Source of the DNA: JAKFYM01 sp964416595
Lineage (GTDB): Bacteria > Bdellovibrionota > UBA1018 > CAIPTA01
Length of the DNA: 64,000 nt
Direction of reading: 5' to 3'
Assembly (NCBI GenBank): GCA_964416595.1
Contig: CAYQES010000009.1
Coordinates: forward strand, 1-64,000
The notes beneath the pieces were generated by a model. It saw only the letters and a list, made by a program, of their open reading frames with translations, was not told where the DNA came from and made no database searches. A program made the translations under genes and the position numbers. Positions 17,145-24,728 of this stretch are shown in pieces (position 1 is the first letter of the stretch; every line of letters begins with the position of its first letter).

Positions 17145-18029
17145 ATGGTAGCATTTAAGCCAAAAACTTTCGGCTTCGTGATTAAACACCACGTTCCGAA
17201 AGCCACCAAATTAGCCCTGGAAGTGGCGGATTGGCTGGAAAAAAAGAAATGCAAAGTAATCGTGGCCGACGAATCCACCGATTTTTTAGCTAAGAAAAAG
17301 AACGCCAACAAAGCCACCAAAGAAGAGATCCCTGCCAAGTGCGATATGGTGATCGTATTCGGTGGTGACGGCACTTTTCTTTCCATTGCTCGGCAAATGA
17401 TCTGGAAATCCATTCCGATCCTTGGCGTAAACATGGGCCAATTGGGCTTCCTCACAGAAGTGAAAGTGGAAGAAGTCTACGACACCATGGAATTGGTTTT
17501 AAAAGGCAAATACTCGATCCAAGAGCGTTCCATGCTAGAAGCTTGCGTGAAGCGAAAAGGGAAAGAGCTCTTTTGTTTACCAGTTTTAAACGATGTGGTG
17601 ATCACTAAAAGCGCCATTGCCCGGGTAATCGACTTTCAATTATCGCTCAATGAAGTTCCCGTGGCGCGCCTCAAAGCTGATGGTTTAATCGTTTCCACTC
17701 CCACCGGATCCACTGCCTATTCCCTGGCTGCTGGCGGCCCGATTGTGCACCCCAAAGTGGGCGGCACGATCATCACGGCCATTTGCCCACACAGCTTAAA
17801 CGTGCGCCCCCTAGTAATCCCTGAAGAAGCGATAATCGACGTAGAGCTTCTGCAAAAAGATGGGGATATCATGCTCACTTTAGACGGACAATTCGGTTAC
17901 GAACTCCACCAAGGGGATCGCATATCCGTTACCAAGTACAAACGGCACTCGCTACAAGTGGTACAATCTCCCAAACGGGATTATTTTGAACTACTGCGCA
18001 CCAAACTGTATCTGGGCGCCAGGGGGTAA
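17145..18029 (+). CDS. nadK: NAD kinase
   Basis: From the ATG at 17145 this is a 294-residue NAD kinase (NAD + ATP to NADP). Motifs are GGDGTFLS near residue 73, GVNMGQLGFLTE near 105, LNDVVI near 147, and the NAD-binding TPTGSTAYSLAAGGPIVHP near 185. TAGGAG precedes; a TTG at 17139 would sit only 4 bases from it and is less likely. The gene lies between ridA and recN, one base before recN. NADP from this enzyme would serve MaeB upstream. Confidence 0.95.
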   Translation: MVAFKPKTFGFVIKHHVPKATKLALEVADWLEKKKCKVIVADESTDFLAKKKNANKATKEEIPAKCDMVIVFGGDGTFLSIARQMIWKSIPILGVNMGQLGFLTEVKVEEVYDTMELVLKGKYSIQERSMLEACVKRKGKELFCLPVLNDVVITKSAIARVIDFQLSLNEVPVARLKADGLIVSTPTGSTAYSLAAGGPIVHPKVGGTIITAICPHSLNVRPLVIPEEAIIDVELLQKDGDIMLTLDGQFGYELHQGDRISVTKYKRHSLQVVQSPKRDYFELLRTKLYLGARG

Positions 18030-18030
18030 A

Positions 18031-19746
18031 ATGCTGAAGCATTTACGCATCCAACACTTCGCGATCATCGACGAAGCCAATATCGAATTTGGTGATGGCC
18101 TCAACATTATTTCTGGAGAAACGGGCGCAGGAAAATCCATCCTCATGGACGCACTGGTTTTAATTTTGGGTGGCCGAGCTTCTTCGGATCTTATCCGCAG
18201 TGGCGCCGAAGAAGCTACCGTAGAAGCTTTGTTCGAAGTGGGATTAGATTCCGAAATTGCCACCGCCCTTGAAAATCACGGATTAGCCAAAGAAGAAGAG
18301 TTAATTGTTCGCCGGATCGTGCATCGTTCGGGAAAAAATCGGATTTTTGTGAACGGTAGCATGGTGAATATGAACACCCTGCAGGCCATCACTTCGAGCC
18401 TAGTGGATCTTTGCTCCCAGCACGACCAACAATTATTGGCCAAACCCGAAGAACAACTGCTCTGGATTGATCGCTTCGGCAACCTCGAAGCCGCCCGCGC
18501 TAAAGTTCGTAAACTTTACGACGACTGGAAAAAGAAAAAGGATGCCCTGGAGGCTTTATCCACGGATTCTTCCCAGCGGGCCCAGCGCATCGATTTTTTG
18601 CGTTTCCAAGTGCAGGAACTAGAGGAAGCGGCCCTTGGTAACCCTCAAGAAGACCAAGAATTAGAAAAAGAATTAAAGGTCTTGGGGAATGCAGAAGAAC
18701 TTTTCGCTTTTGCTTCCGAAGCTGAAGCCATTTTGTATGGAACCGATGGAGAGGAAGCCACTCCCATTCTCGATAGCCTCGGCACACTTTTACAAAAAGC
18801 CCGAACTTTGAGCCAGGTGGACAACAAACTGCAAGAAGCCATTGAGCACCTCAACACCTTAAAAATACATTCCGATGAATTGGGTTATTTCCTGCGGGCC
18901 TATTCTCAAAATGTTTCCCGGGATGAATCCCGCCTGGAAGAACATAATGCGCGCCTGGCGTTGCTCACAAAAATTAAGCGTAAATATGGCCCAAGCCTAT
19001 CGGACGCCATGGAACACTTGGAAGCATTCCGGAAAGAATTAAGCGTTTTGGAAAACCACGATTCTTCCCTGCAGGAAGCACAATCCTCACTCCAGGCCGC
19101 CCTGGAAATTTTTAAAAACGAAGCGGAACGGCTTTCCCAACAACGGCAAAAATCCGCCAAAGCCTTTGCCAAGGCTGTGGTGGAAGAATTGGCCGATTTG
19201 AATATGGTTGGCGCCCGTTTCTCTGCCTCTTTTCTTCCTTTAGAATCCCCCATTGCCTCGGGCCTCGATGCGGTTCGTTTTGAAATCGCCGCCAATCCCG
19301 GTGAACCCATGGGCGCCTTAAACAAAGTGGCTTCTGGGGGCGAGCTTTCACGCATTATGCTAGCCATGCACAACGTGGTTTCTAGTCGTGGAGAAGTGGG
19401 TGTGTATCTTTTCGACGAAGTGGACACCGGCATCGGCGGAAAAACCGCCGTAACCGTGGGCGCTAAGTTGCAAAAAGTAGCCCAGCACAACCAAGTGATT
19501 TGCATCACCCATCTGCCACAAGTGGCCGCCTTTGCTCACCGCCATTTCCACGTGGAAAAATCTGTGAAGAAAAAAGACGGCCAAGAGCGGACCATCGCCA
19601 AAGTGGTGCTCCTCGAGCGTTCAGAAAGAGAACTGGAATTGGCGCGGATGTTGGGTGGAAATGGCAAGGATAAAGCCGCTCTCGCCAATGCGAAGGCCAT
19701 GCTGGAAAAGGCCACAAAATCTAAAGCTGGGGAAAAACGCGTTTAG
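18031..19746 (+). CDS. recN: DNA repair protein RecN
   Basis: From the ATG at 18031 this is a 571-residue SMC-like ATPase of double-strand-break repair. Walker A is GETGAGKS near residue 30, and QHDQQLL follows near 130. Long coiled-coil arms fill the middle. The C-terminal ABC signature ASGGELSRIMLAMH, Walker B VYLFDEVDTGIGGKTA and the H-loop ITHLPQVAAFAH complete the ATPase. An in-frame extension to 17986 is excluded because it overlaps nadK and because AGGGGG precedes 18031. The nadK-recN pairing is common in bacteria. Confidence 0.96.
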   Translation: MLKHLRIQHFAIIDEANIEFGDGLNIISGETGAGKSILMDALVLILGGRASSDLIRSGAEEATVEALFEVGLDSEIATALENHGLAKEEELIVRRIVHRSGKNRIFVNGSMVNMNTLQAITSSLVDLCSQHDQQLLAKPEEQLLWIDRFGNLEAARAKVRKLYDDWKKKKDALEALSTDSSQRAQRIDFLRFQVQELEEAALGNPQEDQELEKELKVLGNAEELFAFASEAEAILYGTDGEEATPILDSLGTLLQKARTLSQVDNKLQEAIEHLNTLKIHSDELGYFLRAYSQNVSRDESRLEEHNARLALLTKIKRKYGPSLSDAMEHLEAFRKELSVLENHDSSLQEAQSSLQAALEIFKNEAERLSQQRQKSAKAFAKAVVEELADLNMVGARFSASFLPLESPIASGLDAVRFEIAANPGEPMGALNKVASGGELSRIMLAMHNVVSSRGEVGVYLFDEVDTGIGGKTAVTVGAKLQKVAQHNQVICITHLPQVAAFAHRHFHVEKSVKKKDGQERTIAKVVLLERSERELELARMLGGNGKDKAALANAKAMLEKATKSKAGEKRV

Positions 19747-19795
19747 GTTTCTTCTTGACGGCCCACCCCCTCTACCCCCATAAATTCCGCAGCCC

Positions 19796-20905
19796 ATGGA
19801 AACCTCTTACCGTCACATTTACGCCCACTTCCCCTTTTGCGAGGTGATTTGTCATTATTGTGATTTCTATACGGCCCGGGCGAAAGAGGCGCGCCAGGAG
19901 GATTTTTTTCAGGCCCTGTTTTTAGAAACAGAAAAAGCCTTGCCCCATTTCACCCAACCATTGAGTGCTCTTTATTTAGGTGGCGGTACCCCCAGCGTTT
20001 CCCCCCTCGATTTATTGGATCGGTTTTTGGGTCTATTCCAAAACCACATCAATTCCGAAACTGAAATTACCCTGGAAGCCAACCCCACCAACATCAATGC
20101 CACTTCCTTAGCAGCTTGGAAAAAGATGGGGATCAACCGCTTATCCTTGGGCATCCAAAGCTTGAATGACCAACGCCTAAAAAAACTGGGGCGGGTTCAT
20201 AGTGCCGAAATGGCCCTCAATTCTTTACGTTTGGCCCGAGAATATTTTGACAATGTGAATGGTGATCTAATTTACGGAGTACCTGGGCAAGAACTGGAAG
20301 AGCCCGCCCAGCATGGTGAGCAATTGGTGCGGGCGGGAGCTACCCATATTTCCGCCTATCACCTCACGCTACCCCAATCCCATTTTCTTCACTCCCACCT
20401 CCCAGCCGATGATTTCAGTTGGCAGCAAATCGATCAGCTAGCCCAGCGGCTTGCGCCCCATGGCTTTGAACACTATGAAGTTTCTAACTTTGCCCTGCCG
20501 GGAAAAGCCTCCCGCAATAATAGCAATTATTGGCAGGGTGGGCCCTATTGGGCCCTAGGGCCTTCGGCCCATGGTTTTGATGGCAAAAATTCACGCTGGA
20601 AAAATGTGGCTGACTGGCAAGAATACATCCGCAGAATCCAAGCGGGGGAATGTCCTATAGGAGAAAAAGAGCTCCTTTCCCTAGAGCAAAGACGCATCGA
20701 AACCTTGTTTACTTCTTTAAGAACCCGCAAAGGCCTATTTCTAGAGGGTTTTCAGAGGGAGTTCGGAGAGGATATTGCCTCGCGCCACGGGCTTTTTTTA
20801 CAAAAATTAGAAAAAGAAGGGCTGGGAAGGCTAGCCAATGGGCATTTCATGCTTACCTTTTCGGGGAAAATGCTCACGGATGAGATCGTGCACAAGCTCC
20901 TATAA
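19796..20905 (+). CDS. hemW: HemW-type radical SAM haem chaperone
   Basis: This 369-residue radical SAM protein has a cluster motif CxxxCxxC in PFCEVICHYCDFY (residues 15-27). GGGTPS near 63, LEANP near 95, and the HemW/HemN signature NRLSLGIQSLND follow. It lacks the N-terminal extension and extra cysteine of the oxidase HemN, so it is HemW, which binds haem and helps insert it into respiratory proteins. It lies 49 bases after recN. A haem role fits the respiratory genes elsewhere in the window. Confidence 0.9.
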   Translation: METSYRHIYAHFPFCEVICHYCDFYTARAKEARQEDFFQALFLETEKALPHFTQPLSALYLGGGTPSVSPLDLLDRFLGLFQNHINSETEITLEANPTNINATSLAAWKKMGINRLSLGIQSLNDQRLKKLGRVHSAEMALNSLRLAREYFDNVNGDLIYGVPGQELEEPAQHGEQLVRAGATHISAYHLTLPQSHFLHSHLPADDFSWQQIDQLAQRLAPHGFEHYEVSNFALPGKASRNNSNYWQGGPYWALGPSAHGFDGKNSRWKNVADWQEYIRRIQAGECPIGEKELLSLEQRRIETLFTSLRTRKGLFLEGFQREFGEDIASRHGLFLQKLEKEGLGRLANGHFMLTFSGKMLTDEIVHKLL

Positions 20906-20922
20906 AAAGCTGATTGGTCCAG

Positions 20923-20950
20923 CTTGACATAAAAGAGGGCGTGCCCATAT
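20923..20950 (+). promoter_or_regulatory. sigma-32-type heat-shock promoter for grpE-dnaK-dnaJ
   Basis: CTTGAC (20923-20928), 14 bases, then GCCCATAT (20943-20950) match the RpoH consensus CTTGAA-N(13-15)-CCCCATnT closely. A sigma-70 reading (TTGACA) lacks a matching -10. It is 42 bases before the grpE ATG. No CIRCE/HrcA operator is seen. Confidence 0.65.
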
Positions 20951-20992
20951 TGCTTAATAGGAATACATTGGCGAAGATTTAGGAAAAATTCA

Positions 20993-21568
20993 ATGAATAC
21001 AAACACTTACAAAGAGGGCTCTGACGGCCAGGAAAAGAGCTCCAAGGCTGAAGCGGAGGCAGAAAAAGAAAACTCCCAGGAAGCCTCTTCTGAGCCGGAG
21101 GACCAATTAGTTGTACTGCAGGAAAAACTGCAGGAATCAGAGAAAAAATACCTCTACCTTTATGCCGAATTTGAGAATTTTCGCAGGCGTACGGAACGGG
21201 ATCGATTGGATTTTTTAAAATTTGGGCACGAAGGCTACCTGCGGGAGGTATTGCAGGTGGTGGATAATTTCGAAAGAGCCATTAGTCACGCCAAAACCCT
21301 AGGCGGAGAAAACGGTGGCGGCCTTAAGCAAGTTTGCCAGGGCATTGAAATGATTCACTTCCAAATGATGGAGGTTTTGCGCAATCAAGGTGTGGCAGGC
21401 TTGACTGCGGTAGGAGCAAAATTTGACCCAAATTTACATGAAGCTGTGGGTGAAGAAGAGGCAGAGGCAGAAGCGGGTACAGTGCTGAAAGAAATGCAGA
21501 AGGGTTACACCTTGCACGGCAAATTATTACGGCCGGCTCGGGTGATTGTGGCTAAGAAAAAGAATTGA
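20993..21568 (+). CDS. grpE: nucleotide exchange factor GrpE
   Basis: This 191-residue co-chaperone drives ADP release from DnaK. An acidic, low-complexity N-terminus (about 1-40) leads into a long helix, then YLYAEFENFRRRTERDRLDF (residues 54-73). The beta-rich head carries FDPNLHEAVGEEE and a closing LLRPARVIVAK. The gene is first in the grpE-dnaK-dnaJ unit, behind a heat-shock-like promoter. dnaK follows after 33 bases with a strong AGGAGG. Confidence 0.97.
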   Translation: MNTNTYKEGSDGQEKSSKAEAEAEKENSQEASSEPEDQLVVLQEKLQESEKKYLYLYAEFENFRRRTERDRLDFLKFGHEGYLREVLQVVDNFERAISHAKTLGGENGGGLKQVCQGIEMIHFQMMEVLRNQGVAGLTAVGAKFDPNLHEAVGEEEAEAEAGTVLKEMQKGYTLHGKLLRPARVIVAKKKN

Positions 21569-21601
21569 TTTTTTAACATATTTTTTGTTTAGGAGGATAT
21601 C

Positions 21602-23533
21602 ATGGGAAAAATTATCGGAATCGACTTAGGAACAACTAACTCCTGCGTTGCTTTACTAGAAGGCGGAACGCCAAAAGTAATCGCTAACTCGGAAGGCGCC
21701 AACACTACGCCCTCTATCGTTGGTTTTGTAGACAACGGAGAACAACTAACGGGGCAAATTGCCAAACGCCAAGCAGTCACAAACCCTGAAAAAACCATTT
21801 TTGAAGCCAAGCGCTTAATCGGCAGAAAATTTTCTTCTCGTGAAGTGCAAGAGTTCATAAAAACCGCTCCGTTCAAAATCGTTGAGATGAAGAATGGGGA
21901 TGCGGGCATCGAGGTGAATGGCAAACAATATTCGCCCCAAGAAATTTCCGCTCAAGTGCTCATGAAAATGAAAAAGACAGCGGAAGATTATCTGGGCCAG
22001 CCAGTAAAAGAAGCCGTGATCACCGTTCCCGCCTACTTCGACGATTTGCAACGGCAAGCCACAAAAGATGCCGGACGAATTGCAGGCCTCGATGTGAAAC
22101 GCATCATCAACGAACCAACCGCCGCCGCCTTGGCTTACGGCTTGGATAAAAAGAAAGACATGAAAATCGCCGTATTCGATCTCGGCGGTGGTACTTTCGA
22201 TATTTCCATTCTGGAAATTGGTGATGGTGTGTTCGAAGTGAAGGCTACCAATGGGGATACTTTCCTCGGCGGTGGTAACTTCGACCAAAAAATCATCGAC
22301 TTCTTGGCCGATGAATTCAAAAAAGAAAACGGCATCGATCTACGTAAAGATAAAATGGCGCTCCAACGCTTAAAAGAAGCGGCGGAAAAAGCTAAACACG
22401 AACTTTCGAGTTCCGTGGAAACCACCATCAGCTTGCCGTTTATCACCGCCGATGCTTCTGGCCCCAAACACCTCAACGTAAATCTTTCCCGTTCGAAGTT
22501 AGAGGCCTTGGTAGCAGATCTAATCAATATGCTCGTGAAACCTTGCGAAACATGCTTGAAGGATTCTGGCCTCTCCAAGAGCGAGATCAATGAAGTGATT
22601 CTCGTGGGTGGTATGACCCGCATGCCGAAGGTGCAAGAAAAAGTAAAAGAGATTTTCGGCAAGGAGCCCTCAAAGGGCGTAAACCCCGATGAAGTAGTGG
22701 CCGTGGGCGCCGCAATCCAAGGGGGAGTGCTACAAGGAGATGTAAAAGATGTATTGCTCTTGGACGTTACGCCTCTTTCTTTGGGTATCGAAACCCTGGG
22801 CGGTGTGTTTACGAAATTGATCGAGAAGAACACCACAATTCCGGCCAAGAAATCGCAAACATTTTCTACGGCAGCCGATAACCAAACGGCCGTTACAATC
22901 AACGTATTGCAAGGCGAGCGAGAATTCGCTACGGATAACCGCCCGCTCGGGCGCTTCGATCTCGTAGGCATTCCTCCCGCTCCCCGAGGTATGCCGCAAG
23001 TAGAGGTTACGTTTGATATAGATGCTAACGGTATTGTGAGTGTATCCGCCAAAGATTTAGGTACGGGAAAAGAACAAAAAATTCAAATCACGCCTAGCTC
23101 TGGACTCACAGAAGAAGAGATCAAGCGCATGGTAAGCGATGCAGAGAAAAATCGCGCCAGCGATGAAGCTCGGAAAAAAACCGTGAATGCAAAAAATGAA
23201 TTGGATGGTCTAAGCTACTCTGTGGAAAAAACCTTGAAAGAAAATGAGAGTAAAATAGACGCTTCTGTTAAAGGAGAGGTTGAAAGCGCTCTGACTGCTT
23301 CCAAAACTGCTTTGGAAAGCAACGATTTCGACCAAATGAAATCGGCTTTGGAAAACTTGCAAAAAGCTTCCAATAAAATGGCAGAGCAGCTGTACAAACA
23401 AACAGCTCAGCAACAAGGCGATGGATCCAATGGCAATGGCTCCGGCGGCAATGGCAAACATGATGCACATGATGCAAAAGCAGAGAAAAAAGACGGCGAA
23501 GACGTGATCGACGCCGACTTCAAGGAACTGTAA
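21602..23533 (+). CDS. dnaK: molecular chaperone DnaK (Hsp70)
   Basis: This 643-residue Hsp70 has the ATPase domain start IIGIDLGTTNSCVALLEGG, the phosphate-2 loop VFDLGGGTFDIS near 195, and VILVGGMTRMPKVQ near 335. The interdomain linker DVLLLDVTPLSLGIETLGG (about 383-401) leads to the substrate-binding domain and a helical lid. A Gly/Asn/His-rich tail ends in the EEVD-like bacterial terminus DVIDADFKEL. It folds nascent and stress-denatured proteins with DnaJ and GrpE encoded on either side. A hairpin lies 25 bases after its stop. Confidence 0.99.
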   Translation: MGKIIGIDLGTTNSCVALLEGGTPKVIANSEGANTTPSIVGFVDNGEQLTGQIAKRQAVTNPEKTIFEAKRLIGRKFSSREVQEFIKTAPFKIVEMKNGDAGIEVNGKQYSPQEISAQVLMKMKKTAEDYLGQPVKEAVITVPAYFDDLQRQATKDAGRIAGLDVKRIINEPTAAALAYGLDKKKDMKIAVFDLGGGTFDISILEIGDGVFEVKATNGDTFLGGGNFDQKIIDFLADEFKKENGIDLRKDKMALQRLKEAAEKAKHELSSSVETTISLPFITADASGPKHLNVNLSRSKLEALVADLINMLVKPCETCLKDSGLSKSEINEVILVGGMTRMPKVQEKVKEIFGKEPSKGVNPDEVVAVGAAIQGGVLQGDVKDVLLLDVTPLSLGIETLGGVFTKLIEKNTTIPAKKSQTFSTAADNQTAVTINVLQGEREFATDNRPLGRFDLVGIPPAPRGMPQVEVTFDIDANGIVSVSAKDLGTGKEQKIQITPSSGLTEEEIKRMVSDAEKNRASDEARKKTVNAKNELDGLSYSVEKTLKENESKIDASVKGEVESALTASKTALESNDFDQMKSALENLQKASNKMAEQLYKQTAQQQGDGSNGNGSGGNGKHDAHDAKAEKKDGEDVIDADFKEL

Positions 23534-23558
23534 ATTATACTTTAAGTTAAAATTAGGA

Positions 23559-23585
23559 CCCCAGCCATGATGGCTGGGGATTTTT
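23559..23585 (+). promoter_or_regulatory. terminator-like hairpin that also covers the dnaJ ribosome site
   Basis: CCCCAGCCA (23559-23567) and TGGCTGGGG (23571-23579) form a perfect 9-pair stem with a TGA triloop, followed by A and five T residues; the dnaJ ATG is the next base. The only ribosome-binding sequence, GGGGA (23576-23580), is in the 3' arm. The element could end transcription after dnaK and block dnaJ translation until melted. Confidence 0.75.
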
Positions 23586-24728
23586 ATGGCAACAAAACGT
23601 GATTATTACGAAATCCTTGAAGTCCCCAAAAACGCATCCGCAGAGGATCTAAAAAAATCCTACCGCAAAAAAGCCGTTCAATTTCACCCTGACAAAAATC
23701 CAGGCAATAAAGAAGCAGAAGAAAAGTTCAAAGAACTCTCTGAAGCTTATGAAGTTTTATCCAATCCTGAAAAACGCAAGGCTTATGATCAATTTGGTCA
23801 TGCCGGCGTAAGCGGAAACCAGGGCCCGTTCGGTGGCGGTTTTAGTGGCGGTGGCTTCGAGGGCGCTAATATCAACGATATTTTCGGGGATATTTTTGGC
23901 GATATTTTCGGGCAAACCGGAGGCGGAAGCCGTCGCCGGCGCAGCAGAAGTCACGGAAAACCTGGGGAAGATTTATCTACTGATCTTTCTATAAAATTTG
24001 AAGAAGCGGCATTTGGTAAAACCGAAAACATCGAAGTATGGCGAGAAACCGCTTGCGAAAAATGTAGTGGCACTGGCTCTAAATCTGGAAAGGCCCAATC
24101 TTGCGGAACCTGTGGTGGCGTGGGCGAAGTGCACTTTCAACAAGGATTTTTTAGCGTGTCCCGCCCTTGTCCTGCTTGTCATGGAGAAGGCATTGTAATT
24201 AAAGACCCTTGTGACAGTTGCCGCGGCCATGGCCGGGTGCAGAAAAAATCCCGCATTGAAGTACGCATTCCGGCGGGTATTGACACTGGCCAACGACTCA
24301 AACTTTCTGGCGAAGGCAATAGTGGTGTGCGCGGAGGAGATAATGGGGATTTATATGTGAGTATCCAGGTAAAACCCCATGCTATTTTTGAGCGGGATGG
24401 GGAAAACGTGCTCTGCGATATTCCGATCTCTATTGCCCAAGCGGCCATTGGCTCTGAAATAGAAGCGCCTAGTCTCGACGGGAAAGTAAAAGTAAAAATC
24501 CCGAGTGGAACACAAAGCCATCAAACGCTGCGGCTAAAAGGCAAAGGCATTCCTCGCTTGGGAGGTTATGGACGGGGCGACCAACTCCTGCGTATACTGG
24601 TGGAAACACCCACAAAGCTCAGCCAGAAACAGAAAGAGCTTCTTCTGGATCTGGAAAAAAGCTTTAGCACCGAGTCCCAGCCCCTCACCAGGAGCTTTTT
24701 AGGCAAGGTAAAGGATCTTTTTGGATGA
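23586..24728 (+). CDS. dnaJ: co-chaperone DnaJ (Hsp40)
   Basis: This 380-residue type I Hsp40 has a J domain with HPD at about residues 37-39 (QFHPDKNPG) and a Gly/Phe-rich segment (about 75-115). Four zinc repeats follow (CEKCSGTG, CGTCGGVG, CPACHGEG, CDSCRGHG), then the C-terminal substrate-binding domains (GDNGDLYVSIQVKPH; LRLKGKGIPRLGGYGRGDQ). It delivers substrates to DnaK. Its start codon directly follows a terminator-like hairpin with no free ribosome site. Its stop overlaps the next gene start (ATGA). Confidence 0.98.
   Translation: MATKRDYYEILEVPKNASAEDLKKSYRKKAVQFHPDKNPGNKEAEEKFKELSEAYEVLSNPEKRKAYDQFGHAGVSGNQGPFGGGFSGGGFEGANINDIFGDIFGDIFGQTGGGSRRRRSRSHGKPGEDLSTDLSIKFEEAAFGKTENIEVWRETACEKCSGTGSKSGKAQSCGTCGGVGEVHFQQGFFSVSRPCPACHGEGIVIKDPCDSCRGHGRVQKKSRIEVRIPAGIDTGQRLKLSGEGNSGVRGGDNGDLYVSIQVKPHAIFERDGENVLCDIPISIAQAAIGSEIEAPSLDGKVKVKIPSGTQSHQTLRLKGKGIPRLGGYGRGDQLLRILVETPTKLSQKQKELLLDLEKSFSTESQPLTRSFLGKVKDLFG

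Noticed and set aside
20906..20992. CIRCE/HrcA operator before grpE
   Set aside because: The TTAGCACTC-N9-GAGTGCTAA inverted repeat is not present; only a sigma-32-like promoter is seen.
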